Source of the DNA: Pseudomonadales bacterium | GTDB taxonomy: Bacteria; Pseudomonadota; Gammaproteobacteria; Pseudomonadales; Pseudohongiellaceae | Direction of reading: 5' to 3' | Length of the DNA stretch: 64,000 nucleotides | Assembly (NCBI GenBank): GCA_024234395.1 | Contig: JACKOH010000002.1 | Span: 744,001 to 808,000 of the forward strand | In this document: positions 18,374 to 29,500 of the stretch, in pieces | Position numbering within the stretch: position 1 is the first letter of the stretch | Layout: every line of letters begins with the position of its first letter | The notes under the pieces: model-generated | The model's database searches: none | What the model saw: the letters and a program-made list of their open reading frames with translations, nothing else | What the model was told of the DNA's origin: nothing | Position numbers and translations under genes: made by a program

Positions 18374-19810
18374 ATGATGTTATTCGAGCTTTTCGTCAAA
18401 ATTTCAATAAGCTTTAGCACTTTGCTGAGGAGTTTTCTAGTTTTAGCCCTGGGTCTAGCCATGTCGGGTATCCAGGCCGAAACCCCGCATGCGGGGGAAT
18501 TCCAGGAGCAGGTCGGTGAAATCAGCCTGGTGCTGGGGAAAGCCTTCATAGAAGACTCCGAGGAAGGGCGTCGGGCGGTCAGTGTGGGGTATCCGGTAAA
18601 GGTAGGTGATCAAATCGTCACCACGGCAAACGGGCATGCTCATGTGCGCTTTATTGACAAGGGGCTGGTCAGCGTCCGGCCTAACAGCAGATTGGAAGTC
18701 GTTCTATACGATTACAATGCCGAAAAGCCCGAACAGTCGACCGTCAAGTTCAACCTGATCGAGGGTGTGGCGCGCTCGATATCCGGGGATGCGGCAAAAT
18801 CGGCCCGACAGCGATTTCGCTTGAACACACCGATCGCCGCAATCGGCGTTCGGGGCACCGATTTCGTCGTGAGCGCCACGCCGGAAACAGTTCGTGCCCT
18901 GGTGAATGAAGGCGTCATCGTCATGGCACCCTACTCCGATGACTGCAGCCTGGATGCGTTGGGACCCTGTGGCGAGAACGCAGTGGAATTGACTGGTGAG
19001 TCCCTGCAGGTCCTGGAATTCAATGATGACGGTTCCGGGACCACTCCCGCCATCTACGAACGAAATCCAAGCCTGCTGCGCAATGAGATTCAAGTGGCGG
19101 CCGAGGAAAGTACCGATGAGCAGCAAGGCACGGATGCCGAGCAGAAAGCCGAAGGCAGTGAAATTTACGTCGAGGGCGTCACTTCATTGAAAATTTCCGC
19201 GGATGCCCGCTTACTGGCCTCAAATTCCCCTGACAGCACTACCGATACTGACACCGTACTGGACGACTATACCCCTTCGTCACCGCTCGTTGAGGAGGTT
19301 TTGAAAGAACGCCAGCTGATCTGGGGCCGCTGGTCCTGGTCCGAGGGTCAGGGCGAGCTGGAACGGATTACCGTACCCTATGCCGAAGCCCGGGACGGAC
19401 GGGAACGAACCATCGGTGACGCGGATTATGGTTTGTTTCGGGATCAACAGGGAGGCACCGCACGGGTAGAGGCAGGACTGGGAGTCGTGGGCTTTTCACT
19501 CAGCAGCGCGCAGGCGTTCTACAGCTCCGACTCAGGCATTGTTGCCATGCAGGTCAAGGATGGGGCTCTGAGTATAGATTTCAATCAGAATACTTTCTCC
19601 ACAGAGCTCAGCCTTGAGCATGCGTCCACGGGGCTTATTGATTTTGCAGCGATGGGCAGAATCTACTCCGGTGGATACTTTTATTACCGGTCAGCCGACC
19701 AGAATGTCATCGGCGCCGTTAGTCTGGATGGCAGGGAAGCCGGCTATCTGTTCGATCGTCAACTGGAAAATGGAGGCATCCAGGGTCTGACCCTGTGGGA
19801 TAGCCAGTAA
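18374..19810 (+). CDS. FecR-domain periplasmic protein
   Basis: Exported protein with an N-terminal signal or anchor (about residues 15-35, ending GIQAETP) and a FecR domain at about 50-175. The domain has the usual order: a VGDQIVTTANGHAHVRF start, SVRPNSRLEVV, and the RFRLNTPIAAIGVRGTDFVV core. The C-terminal 270 residues have no recognisable domain; they include an acidic linker (about 250-270) and a beta-rich end. FecR domains outside iron signalling often accompany CHASE2 cyclases; here the stop overlaps the start of the cyclase gene by one base. Start candidates are TTG 18371, ATG 18374 and ATG 18377, none with a good ribosome binding site. Confidence 0.85.
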   Translation: MMLFELFVKISISFSTLLRSFLVLALGLAMSGIQAETPHAGEFQEQVGEISLVLGKAFIEDSEEGRRAVSVGYPVKVGDQIVTTANGHAHVRFIDKGLVSVRPNSRLEVVLYDYNAEKPEQSTVKFNLIEGVARSISGDAAKSARQRFRLNTPIAAIGVRGTDFVVSATPETVRALVNEGVIVMAPYSDDCSLDALGPCGENAVELTGESLQVLEFNDDGSGTTPAIYERNPSLLRNEIQVAAEESTDEQQGTDAEQKAEGSEIYVEGVTSLKISADARLLASNSPDSTTDTDTVLDDYTPSSPLVEEVLKERQLIWGRWSWSEGQGELERITVPYAEARDGRERTIGDADYGLFRDQQGGTARVEAGLGVVGFSLSSAQAFYSSDSGIVAMQVKDGALSIDFNQNTFSTELSLEHASTGLIDFAAMGRIYSGGYFYYRSADQNVIGAVSLDGREAGYLFDRQLENGGIQGLTLWDSQ

Positions 19811-21813
19811 TGATTCGCCGGTCTTTTCGGATGCCCAGGTTACTGAACTCACTTGCCGTCGCGTTGCAGATGATGCCCCGTGGCGGGCGGATTCTGATAC
19901 TGGTAGTGGCAGCCCTCACAAGTTCCCTGTTGCTTGTTTCATTTGGCGGCAGCCTTTCCACTCTGGAGGAGCGGCTGGGTTCGCTGGGGTGGACTTTGGC
20001 GCCGGACGAGTCTCTGGAGCAACGACTGACCATTGTGGCAATCGATGAAAAGAGTATAGCGCAAGTGGGTGCCTGGCCCTGGCCCCGGGAAGAGATGGCC
20101 AGACTGACCCGGGCGCTGAACCAGGCGGATGTGCAGCTGCAGTTGCACGATATCGTGTACTCAGAGCCCGGCGCAGGTGATCCGGAATTACTGGCTGCTT
20201 TGGAGGAGTCGCGCGGTGCCGTGATCGCCCAGGTCCCAGTGTTGCAATCGGACCAGGTAGTGTCGGTTGGTCTTTTGACGCATCCGGTTTCAGGCGCCAG
20301 TTGTCAGCAGGTGGCAGCGAAAACGGACAGTTACCTGGCGCCCTATGCGGGTTTCTCGAGCGTTCCCAAAGGTCACATAACTCCCCTGATTTCCAGTGAT
20401 GGTGCAGTTCGCCAGGTTCCGGCGTTTATCTGTGTCGATCAGAAGCTCTATCCAACCTTGGCGATATCGGCATTGCTGCAAAGTATCGACAACGATAACT
20501 GGGAGGTCGTCCTGCAGGAGGGTCGCAACGCATTCGGGCCCAGCAAGACATTGCAATTGGCGTCCTATCCGGGTCTGGAAGTACCGCTGGACGCAGATGG
20601 GAACCTGAGGATTTCTTTTCAGAAATCGCCGGGAACCTTCCAGGCTGTCTCTGCCGTGGATGTAATGAATGGCGACGTTGACCCTGATCTGCTTGAAAAC
20701 GCCTGGGTTCTCGTGGGTGCAACAGCATTCGGTATTGGTGACATTGTGCCCACTCCTTATTCCGGAGTAGCGCCGGGGGTGGAGATCCAGGCCCGGATAC
20801 TGAGCAGCCTGCTGGATTCCAGCACTCCCTATACACCAAGGATTTCCAGTGTTCTGCTGGGGTTATTGAGCTTTATTTACGCAGGCATACTCTACATTCT
20901 TGCCGGTGCCCGTGACCGTGTTTCAGCGTATTGTCTGCCCCTGGCGGGAGTACTGCTCCCTCTATTGACACTTACGCTGCACATGCAGCTGCTTGCCAGC
21001 AGCAATCTGTGGATTGGCTGGCTGTACCCGGCACTGTTCAGCATTCTGGGTGCAGGCCTGTTGCTGTTACTGGAACAGAAGCGCCTGCGCACTGACCGCA
21101 GCCGGGTATTCAACAATCTGAACAGCTACCTGCCCAGCGATGTAGCACGTGAGATTGCTTTCTCGCTTCCCAGCTCGAGCATTAACGCCCGGCGTTGTGA
21201 TGTAACCTTGTTAAGCGCCGACCTGCGCAATTTTGCAGCGTTTGGTGAAGCCAGGCCGCCGGAGGAGTCAGCTGCCGTGCTGCACTTTTTCTTCACCCGG
21301 GCAGCTGAGATCATCGAGAAGTTCGGAGGCAGAATTCAGGAATTCAAAGGCGACGGCTTGCTGGCCGTGTGGGACCGGCAGGATGCGACAGCAGCCAGGA
21401 AGGCGCTGACAGCGGCACGGGAAATGCAGCGGACTATCGATAACGACCGGTTACCGCAACATCCTCCCTCCGGACTGGAACCGCTGGCCCTGGGCATCGG
21501 AATCGAGCAGGGACCTGCGCTGATCGGTTCGATTGGACCCGCGAATCGACGAACCCACACTTTACTTGGCGATACAGTGACAGTAACTCTGCGGATCCAG
21601 GAAATGACAGCTAACCTTGCCCAGCCAATTCTCATCGGTGAGTGTGCCGCCAGACAACTTAGTGATTTCAGCCTGGAATCCCAGGGCAGCTACCTGTTGA
21701 GCGGATTGCGGATTCCGCACTGCCTGTTTGCCCTGCCCGCCAGGGATGTTGTTCAGCGAAAATTATCTGAGACGGTAAACCTGAAAGTTATAAAAGGCGG
21801 CCGTTCGCAATAA
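19810..21813 (+). CDS. CHASE2 sensor class III nucleotide cyclase
   Basis: Membrane sensor making a cyclic nucleotide. The 667 residues hold an N-terminal membrane segment (about 20-42), an extracytoplasmic CHASE2 domain (about 45-340), three membrane segments (about 343-420) and a class III cyclase domain (about 455-640). Both metal-binding aspartates are present (Asp471 in SADLRNF, Asp515 in KGDGLLAVW, 44 apart as in active enzymes) and the transition-state Arg595 is kept. However, the purine-selecting Lys is Glu511, the purine-selecting Asp is Thr584 and the ribose Asn is Thr591. Product specificity is therefore open; Glu at this site is a guanylate-cyclase trait. It is coupled to fecR (TAATG) and may feed the Crp-like regulator. 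Confidence 0.88.
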   Translation: MIRRSFRMPRLLNSLAVALQMMPRGGRILILVVAALTSSLLLVSFGGSLSTLEERLGSLGWTLAPDESLEQRLTIVAIDEKSIAQVGAWPWPREEMARLTRALNQADVQLQLHDIVYSEPGAGDPELLAALEESRGAVIAQVPVLQSDQVVSVGLLTHPVSGASCQQVAAKTDSYLAPYAGFSSVPKGHITPLISSDGAVRQVPAFICVDQKLYPTLAISALLQSIDNDNWEVVLQEGRNAFGPSKTLQLASYPGLEVPLDADGNLRISFQKSPGTFQAVSAVDVMNGDVDPDLLENAWVLVGATAFGIGDIVPTPYSGVAPGVEIQARILSSLLDSSTPYTPRISSVLLGLLSFIYAGILYILAGARDRVSAYCLPLAGVLLPLLTLTLHMQLLASSNLWIGWLYPALFSILGAGLLLLLEQKRLRTDRSRVFNNLNSYLPSDVAREIAFSLPSSSINARRCDVTLLSADLRNFAAFGEARPPEESAAVLHFFFTRAAEIIEKFGGRIQEFKGDGLLAVWDRQDATAARKALTAAREMQRTIDNDRLPQHPPSGLEPLALGIGIEQGPALIGSIGPANRRTHTLLGDTVTVTLRIQEMTANLAQPILIGECAARQLSDFSLESQGSYLLSGLRIPHCLFALPARDVVQRKLSETVNLKVIKGGRSQ

Positions 21814-21831
21814 CCAACCCCTTCCTGCAGG

Positions 21832-21837
21832 TATAAT
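21832..21837 (+). promoter_or_regulatory. Possible -10 element before the Slam-like gene
   Basis: A perfect TATAAT lies in the 132-bp gap after the cyclase gene. No good -35 hexamer is seen at normal spacing, so this is a weak promoter call; the Slam-like gene could also be read from the fecR promoter. Confidence 0.3.
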
Positions 21838-21945
21838 AAGGTCGCGACAGCCTCTGAGAAAGCGGTTGCGGCGCCCGCTCATTTCAGGATAATTGCCGCC
21901 TCATTACCAGTCTCCCCGAGTTTTCCTCTAGATAGGGTTTGATCC

Positions 21946-23262
21946 TTGCCCGAAACAGCAAAAATTATCGTGGCATCTCTCCTGCTGATGTTGGTCCGGC
22001 CGGTTTTAGCGGACTGTCCTGATCTGACGGTTTATTATCCTGGCGCCGACCCGGACTGGGTGACGGTCCGCCAGCAATTAGCGCAACTGATGCCTGCCTG
22101 TCTGGATGACGCTGAATTCTTTGCACTCTACGGGGCCGCGCAGCTGAACAGTGGTGAAGTGCCGGAAGCCCTGGAAATGCTTGAAAGGGCCCTGTTGCTG
22201 GATCCTGACAACGGTGCGGCGCAGATAGATTATGCTCAGGCACTGTTTCTGCAGGGCGATTTGTTCGCAGCACTGGAACTCAACAATCGATTACTTGAGC
22301 GAGAAGATCTGCCAGCCAATCTGAGAGAATTTCTCCAGGGACGGGGGGACTCGTGGTCTGAAATAACCCGACAACGATTGGTCCAACTTGACATACTGGC
22401 CGGATACGACAGGAATCTGAACAGCGCACCGGATGCCGGAGAGGTCACATTGACGCTTTCCGGTGAAGATGTGGTTCTGGCACTCAATCCTGAATTCCGG
22501 CCAATCAGTGGCCCTTACCTGAACCTGAGACTCGGTGCCAGGTTTCGGGAATTGACCCCGGACTACCAGCATAACTGGCTTCTGGAAGCGCGGGCACGCA
22601 ACAGTGAGGACTCGCAGTCCGATCAACTCCAGTTAGACTTACGTTACGCCGTGGCAAGCCCCGGCCGGCAGCGGAGCTGGCAACTGGAAACCGGCATCTC
22701 GCACCTGCTGTTCGGAGGCAATCACTTTTATACCGCATCGGAGGCAGGAGTGAGCTATCAGCTGGCGGCAGCCAGACGTTGCCGTCCTTATCTGGGAATC
22801 ACCCTGCAGCATCAGTTGTTTCACAACAACAGCTCTTTGAATGCGGTCGAGGGAAAAGCCGGTGGAGGCCTTAACTGTCCACGAAGTACCCGCTACGGTG
22901 AGCAACTGATCAATCTGGAATTTGCGCTGCTGGAGAACACGGCATTGAAATCCAGCCGGCCCGGCGGTCAGCGGCAGGGCTGGCAAAGTAATTTGAACTG
23001 GCGGGCGTCAATGAAAAACGGGGTATTCCTGAGCCAGCTGAGTCATACCCGGCTGCGGGACCGGGAAGGCTACAATCCGCTGCTTGAGTCCAATGCAGAG
23101 CGCTGGACGGAACGGACCTATCTGCTGCTCCAGTACCGCTGGCGGCTGACTCGGCGCGGGGCCATGCTGATCAATTTTTTCCACCAGTATCAACGCAGTA
23201 ACATTACCCTCTTCGACAATACCGACACCACTATTGAGATCGGCTTCAGCATCGACTTGTAG
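21946..23262 (+). CDS. TPR plus Slam-like outer membrane beta-barrel protein
   Basis: Probable outer-membrane protein of 438 residues. It has a signal peptide (IIVASLLLMLVRPVLA), TPR-like repeats at about 60-125 (ALEMLERALLLDPDNGAAQIDYAQALFL is such a pair of helices, split over two repeats) and a C-terminal region of alternating strands from about 150 to the end. The junction GYDRNLNSAP followed by a barrel recalls the surface lipoprotein assembly modulator (Slam, DUF560) family, which moves proteins to the cell surface. The start is a TTG at 21946 with AGGG in front; the first in-frame ATG would remove most of the signal peptide. It lies between the cyclase and the giant RTX gene, so a part in surface display is plausible but unproven. 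Confidence 0.6.
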   Translation: MPETAKIIVASLLLMLVRPVLADCPDLTVYYPGADPDWVTVRQQLAQLMPACLDDAEFFALYGAAQLNSGEVPEALEMLERALLLDPDNGAAQIDYAQALFLQGDLFAALELNNRLLEREDLPANLREFLQGRGDSWSEITRQRLVQLDILAGYDRNLNSAPDAGEVTLTLSGEDVVLALNPEFRPISGPYLNLRLGARFRELTPDYQHNWLLEARARNSEDSQSDQLQLDLRYAVASPGRQRSWQLETGISHLLFGGNHFYTASEAGVSYQLAAARRCRPYLGITLQHQLFHNNSSLNAVEGKAGGGLNCPRSTRYGEQLINLEFALLENTALKSSRPGGQRQGWQSNLNWRASMKNGVFLSQLSHTRLRDREGYNPLLESNAERWTERTYLLLQYRWRLTRRGAMLINFFHQYQRSNITLFDNTDTTIEIGFSIDL

Positions 23263-23595
23263 GAATTTCGACCCCTGCATTCCCCTGAATTAAAAAAATA
23301 TAGGAAAAGAACCGCTTGCATCACAATGTTAACAAGGTATTTGTTGTCATTTAAGCAGATGATCGGTAACATCGTTGCCCAAATCTATCCGGGGTTTGCT
23401 GCACTCAAGACCTGGTCAAGATTCACCGATAGACCGATAGAGAGTTATATTCGATCCATGTGATTTCAGTCACAAGGGTCGGAGAGCACTCTATTTATGC
23501 TTGGCGTACTCAGAAGACCTAGTCCTGGTCTTGCTAGATGGCCGGCAAGATCGAATTCAAAAACGTAACTGCAAACCGTACCAAGGAGCTAATAA
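23263..23595 (+). other. 333-bp leader region of the giant RTX gene
   Basis: No gene is seen here. The stretch holds an A-rich segment after the Slam-like gene (23288-23310), a CRP-type box with -10 at 23459-23501, and a leader of about 88 bases ending in AAGGAGC (ribosome binding site at 23582-23588) before the ATG at 23596. A second promoter-like pair (TTGCAT at 23316, TATTTG 16 bp later) is weaker. Confidence 0.5.
23459..23501 (+). promoter_or_regulatory. Perfect CRP-type box and -10 upstream of the giant RTX gene
   Basis: TGTGA-TTTCAG-TCACA at 23459-23474 is a perfect match to the CRP core palindrome. TATGCT at 23496-23501 lies 29.5 bp from the dyad centre, the class II spacing, which predicts a transcript start near 23508. 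This suggests activation of the giant surface protein by a Crp-type regulator, either the one at 17450-18154 or a global Crp encoded elsewhere. Confidence 0.65.
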
Positions 23596-26500
23596 ATGGC
23601 TTTTACAGAGCAAGATCAACAAGACTTGATGTACATCATTGTCGGGACCTTCAATGCTGCACCGGGTCGCACTATCTTTAACCAGCTGGCTGCCAGCATG
23701 ATCAACGATGGTGCCACTATCGCTGACATCGCCAACGCTCTGGTAAACCATCCGATATTCAGTGACAACACCATCGGTGAATACCCGGTTTCCCAAACCA
23801 ATCAACAATTTGCCACAGAATATCTAACTGAGCTCCTTGGCGCGCCCGGTGAGCTGGTTGAAGCCACGCTCTGGGACCAGGTCATCGACATCGCCGTTGC
23901 GGCGTTGAACGGTGGCGCCACTCGCGCCGAACTGGTACTTGCCGCTACCCAGTTCCTGCAGACCACAACGGATCCAAACTTTGCAGACGCTGCCCAGGCG
24001 CTGGAAAACAAGGTCGACGTAGCACTCTATCAGGCTGTGGTACTCGAGCAGGACGGAACCGGCAGCTCTCTCGACGATCTTCGTGCACCGTTGGCCGGTA
24101 TTGATGAAACTGATGCCAGCGTGGATGCTGCCAAGGCTGAAATCGATGCCGGACTGGCCGGCGACGGTACGAGCTTCACCCTGACCGCTGGTACTGCAGC
24201 CGGCGCCGACGTGATGCGAATCACCGGCGATCAGGACGTGCGTATCGATTTCACTGATGCCAGCAATCAGATTACCGGCCTCGACCTCGACGGCGACGGA
24301 AAAATTGAGAACGACGGCAAGGAAAACAACATTTCCGGCATGGCTTCCGGTTTCGAAATAGTCGATGCCTATGCCCGCAACCCGCTGAATCACTACGATT
24401 CCACCAACAACTTCCTGGGTGACATCAATTTTGACGGTACCGGTGTCGACGGTGACGGTGTGTCCACCGACGGCAATATTGTCCTGGGCGGCCTGGGTGC
24501 AGATAACATTTTTGGTGGTATCGGCAACGACTTCCTGGCCGGTGGCGGAGTCGCAATGCCGACCCGATACCTGGACCTTGATGGCGATGGCGATCTTGAG
24601 CCTTCCGAAATAGTCTATGCTTTCGACGCCCTGCACGGTGGCCGTAACGCAGACTTTTTCTTTGCTTCGCTGGCCGCCCTTTCTTCAACCGACGGCGACA
24701 ACCTGTTCATCGATGGTGGTTCTACTACCGATGACGCAACCCCTGAAGGTGGTGCTCAGGGCGTCTGGGATTTCGGTGCGGTAGGCAGTGCCTTCAACAT
24801 CCTGGGTAATGGCGATTATTACTACGATGGCTTTAACTACTACTACTACGATGAGTTCTGGACAGAAGACTACTATCCCGAAACCAATCAGGATTCTGAC
24901 TGGTTGCTGCTGGAAGCGTCCGATGACGACGAGCCGGTAGAAATCTGGCTGGGCGGCTGGAATGGAAGTGACGAAAGTCAGACTCTGACTACCCGTTCCG
25001 GGGTTTCCGCGCGAATCGTGGAAATTGAGCATGTTGACGCGTCCGGTAACCTGTATGGTTTCCTTGACGACATGGATACCGTGATCGGTGAACGTGCCGG
25101 CAAAGATACTCATGCACCGGGTAGCGAAAACACCGCGATTGGTGCATCTGCCCAGCTGATCATTTACGGATCTGACGATGACAATATCATCATCGGTGGT
25201 TTCGACAACGACCTGATCCATGGTGAAGACGGCGACGACCTGCTGTTCGGCGGTCGCATGGACTACAACAACAATCCCAACCTTACCGGAATCAAGAATG
25301 ACGGTATGGATGAGATTTATGGCGGTTATGGTGATGACGATATCGCGTTCGAAGTTGACGGCGGTGTTGTAGACGGTGAAAGCGGTGATGACACCCTGTG
25401 GCTGACTGAGTTGACATTCGGAACTCAAACCGCCTCCGACCTGACCACTGACAGCACGGTACGCATCGACCTGAACTACTGGCAGGGTTACGGCGGCGCC
25501 AATTTCACTACCTGGACTCAGGATCACACGAATTACAAGTCCAGCTCTAACCGCGTTGACGTGGATAACATGGAAAATGTCATTGCAACCGGTATGGGTT
25601 CCATTGACTACCGTGCAGCGGGCACCAACGACCCGGAATTGTCCTTTAATAACCAGCAGAACATCGGCGCCATTGACGCCCACGTTGACCTGCGTGGTAC
25701 CAGTGGCAATAACTGGCTGCTGGCAGCTTCCGGTGACGACGTGATCGAAGGTCGCGGCGGCGACGATATCCTGTCAGGTGGCGAAGGAAGCGACGACTTC
25801 ATCTTCTTCCTGGGCAATGTCCACGACTCCGGTGAAGACGGCGTCGACAAGATCCAGCGTCAGACCGATGCTGACAACGACAACGTCTGGGATGGTGGAT
25901 GGTCTCAGGATTTCGGTCTTGACACCCAGTCCACTGCATCGGACTCCAGCTTCACCCTGGGTATACCGGATACTCTGGCTCCCTACGTAGATGGCGTTCG
26001 ATTCGAACTGGACGGAACGGAATACGTGCTGACTGGCCTGACTGCCGATGACTTCGATACGTTCCTGGATAACCTGACCGACGTGGTCTCCAATACCGCA
26101 GGGCTGGAAGATGTTTCGGTTTCTTCTCCGGCCAACGGAGTTGCCGTTCTCACTGACGCCAGCGGCGGAACCTTCGTTGAACTTACTGCCAATGGCTGGA
26201 TTCTGACCAGCGGCTCCCTGCCGTCAGACGGCCTCGACCAGTGGTACCAGGAAGTCGGTGCGCCGACTGTCGAAACCTCCGAAGACCGGTTGGTCTACCA
26301 ATCCTACGAGGATCGCCTGGATGGCGAGCGTGTAGATGACGACTCGGTTCTGGGTTCCTCCATCTCCCTGGGTGAAGACCACTACGCAGAAGACCTGGTT
26401 ATCAGCTTCTCCAGTGACGGCACCCGGATCGCTGAAGACCAGCTGTATCGCATTAACTTCACTAACCTGACTACAGAAGACACCGTAACGATCGAGATCA

Positions 26501-29500
26501 ACGGCGTCACCTACTGCCTGCAGGTTGGGGTCGACATCGACGGTAACATCGTCGCTAACGAAGACGATGTGCTGGGTGAATCCCAGGCCACTATTCAGGC
26601 TAACTTCCTGAACCGTTATTCTGCCTTCATCAACTCGTTCATGGACGATGATACGGCAGCCGGTCAGGTCAATACCTGGGTAAGCGGCAGCGCCATCATG
26701 GTGCAGCAGACCAACTACAACGGCGAAGAAACTGTATTCATGAATCGCCCGATGGTGACGATCGACCAGAACTCACTGGGCGAGATCGCTACTGTAGCTG
26801 TTTCTAACCAGTCGCAGCATGAAGTGCATCTGCTGGATTTCGACGGTCGTGACAACAACCTGAACTTCGAAAACGTGCTGTTCTGGGGCGACCAGGAAAT
26901 CAACCGTGCAACATTGGAAACCGCTGCTGAAGCCGGTGATACCATTGTTGGTTCTGAAGCGATCCTGATCGACGGCGGTGCCAACGATCTGCAGTCTACA
27001 GTTCAGGGTTCCGGCGCGGCCATTTTCGACAACATGACCACCAACGCGCCGTTGACTACCAACTTCTCAGTGCACGGCGACGACCTGCTGCTGGGCGGAA
27101 GTGGTGACGACGTCATCTCCGGTGGTACCGGTGACGACCGAGTTATCGGCTCGCTGGGTGACGACGAAGTGGACGGCGGTAAGAACTTTTACCGCGTACA
27201 GGTTCTGGGTGAGCAGCAGGCCCGTGTTTACGAGCTGAATGCTTACGAGGCAGCCAACTTCTCGATTCCGGGCCAGGTGATCGTGTCACTGACAGCGATC
27301 GCTCAGTCCGAAACCGGCACCTATACCGTTTCCGGTATCTTCGACGATACCCTGCAGTTCCAGCAGGCTGATTTCGAAGCCGGTGTCACTGAGTTCACCA
27401 TTACTCTCAACAACTACCAGGTCTCCGGCAGCTCCATCAAGCTGATCAACGACGGTGCCGGTACGGTAGCTGTAGACACAAACGCTGACGGCATTTTCGA
27501 ATCCGTGACCGAGTTCACCAACTTCGAAAATGTGCGAACCGTTTCCGGTGTCAGCAAAGCGGTTGCCGGTGACGGCCAGGGTAACGACACCCTGAATGTC
27601 AACGGTATCTCCGATGATACCGGCGGTGTCGCTTTCGACATCACCAACAACATCAACCCGGGACAGGTACGTTACAGCGCCAATGCAGTTGACGTGGATC
27701 CGTACGACGTCGACGGCACTTTCGGTCAGAGCTGGAGTGAGTACGAGTCGTTCGTCATGCGGGTTGACGGTGTGGAAAATGTCATCTCCGGCGACGGCGA
27801 CGACCTGGTCGTGATCGACGAGACTGAAGCTGCGAAGAACAACATGTTCCTGGCGGACCTCGGTTTCGACCGCATCGACTACCGCAATGCCTACAGCACC
27901 AATGCTCTGGTTGCCGAACCGACTGTCACGGTCAAGGTCAACACGTCTTCGAATACTGACGAAGTTGTCATGACTGCTGGCCGGGTAGGTACTACCGTAG
28001 CGACGGATACCCTGGAAAGCGTCGAAGTCATCGGTCTGAACGGCAACACCGCACGCAGCGTTCGTGAGGACGACGTGCTGGATGTCACTGCCATGACCAC
28101 TGGCGCGGTCATCGATTTCGTGATGGACGAAGTTCGCGATCTGGCGGGCAACGTTCAGGTGTACATCGAAAACATGTCCGAGCTGGAAAATGTCTGGGCT
28201 GACGGTGACGACGTCGTGATTGTCGGTGACAGCATGGACAACAGCCGTGAAGACGCCGGTGACGGTACGGCTTCCATGGATCTGCAACTGTTCACCTTCC
28301 TCGATTACGACGAAGGTAAAAATGCCAACAGCAACGACACCATCGACCTGACCAGCGCGACTGCAGTGCGTCAGATGTTCGCCAACCTGCTGCCGGGTGA
28401 CATTAACAACACCCTGAACCAGAACCAGTTCACGTTCGATATGAGCAAAACTGGCGGTGGCAACGATGACGATATCGTCGACTACAGCGCCGAAATGGGT
28501 ACCATCGTTTCCGTGACCGATTTCGGTGACACTGACGATGACCACTACATCCTTGTGGATCACAACGGTGACCTGGATCTTACCGATACCGGTGACCGCG
28601 TCGACCATCTGATCAGCGTAGAAGGTGTGGTAGCTTCTGCGGGTACGTCGATCATCGACCTGACCAACCTGAACAAGGACATCGAGTTACGCTATCAGAA
28701 AGTTGCCGAAGGCACGGCAGTCTCCGAGAACGTGGCGATGCCGAATACGATCGCTGTCGATCTGCTGTTCATCGATCAGGACACTAATTCCGCGTTCAAC
28801 GATTTCCGCTACATTGAGTATTACGACAATCCCAATGTCGGTGGAGATGCTGGTGAGACTGCGCATTGGAACCAGGTCGAAGGCTCAGACCGTGATGAGA
28901 AGATCGAAATGACTTCTGATCAGCTGGATAGCCGTCACACCTTTAACCTGCGCGGTGGTGACAACGAGATCAACTACAACGAGCAGCAATCACGTGGTAT
29001 CGAAGTCAGCATCGATGACATTGCCAACGGAATCACCAAGCTCGACATCGCGGGTAAAGATAACGCCGGTATGATCGTTTCCAGCAATGGTAACGGCAAG
29101 TCGGATAAGGTGACTTCTTACAACAACACGTCCACGATTGCAGGTTCCCTGCGTATTGAGGCATCCCAGTCTGAAGATGACAGCATCAACCTCGGTTCTG
29201 TACTTTCCAACAACCTGTTCGTTCTGGGTGCTCAGGAAGGTTCGGACGATGTCGTTGAGGTAGTCTTCGATGTTGACGGAGGCGAGGTCGGGTTGACCCT
29301 GACCGGTTTCGAAGTCCTTATGGACAGCCAGGGCGATGACGTCTACGAAATTGACGACATCACCAACATCCTCAACACGCTGTTGGTAATGGACAACGTC
29401 AATCCTGACTTCGACACCCTGAAACTGCTGGATGGTGCCCTGGAGAACTTCGCCGGCGGTAACTTCGGCGACGGCTCTATCGAGGTGGACGACCTGGAAG

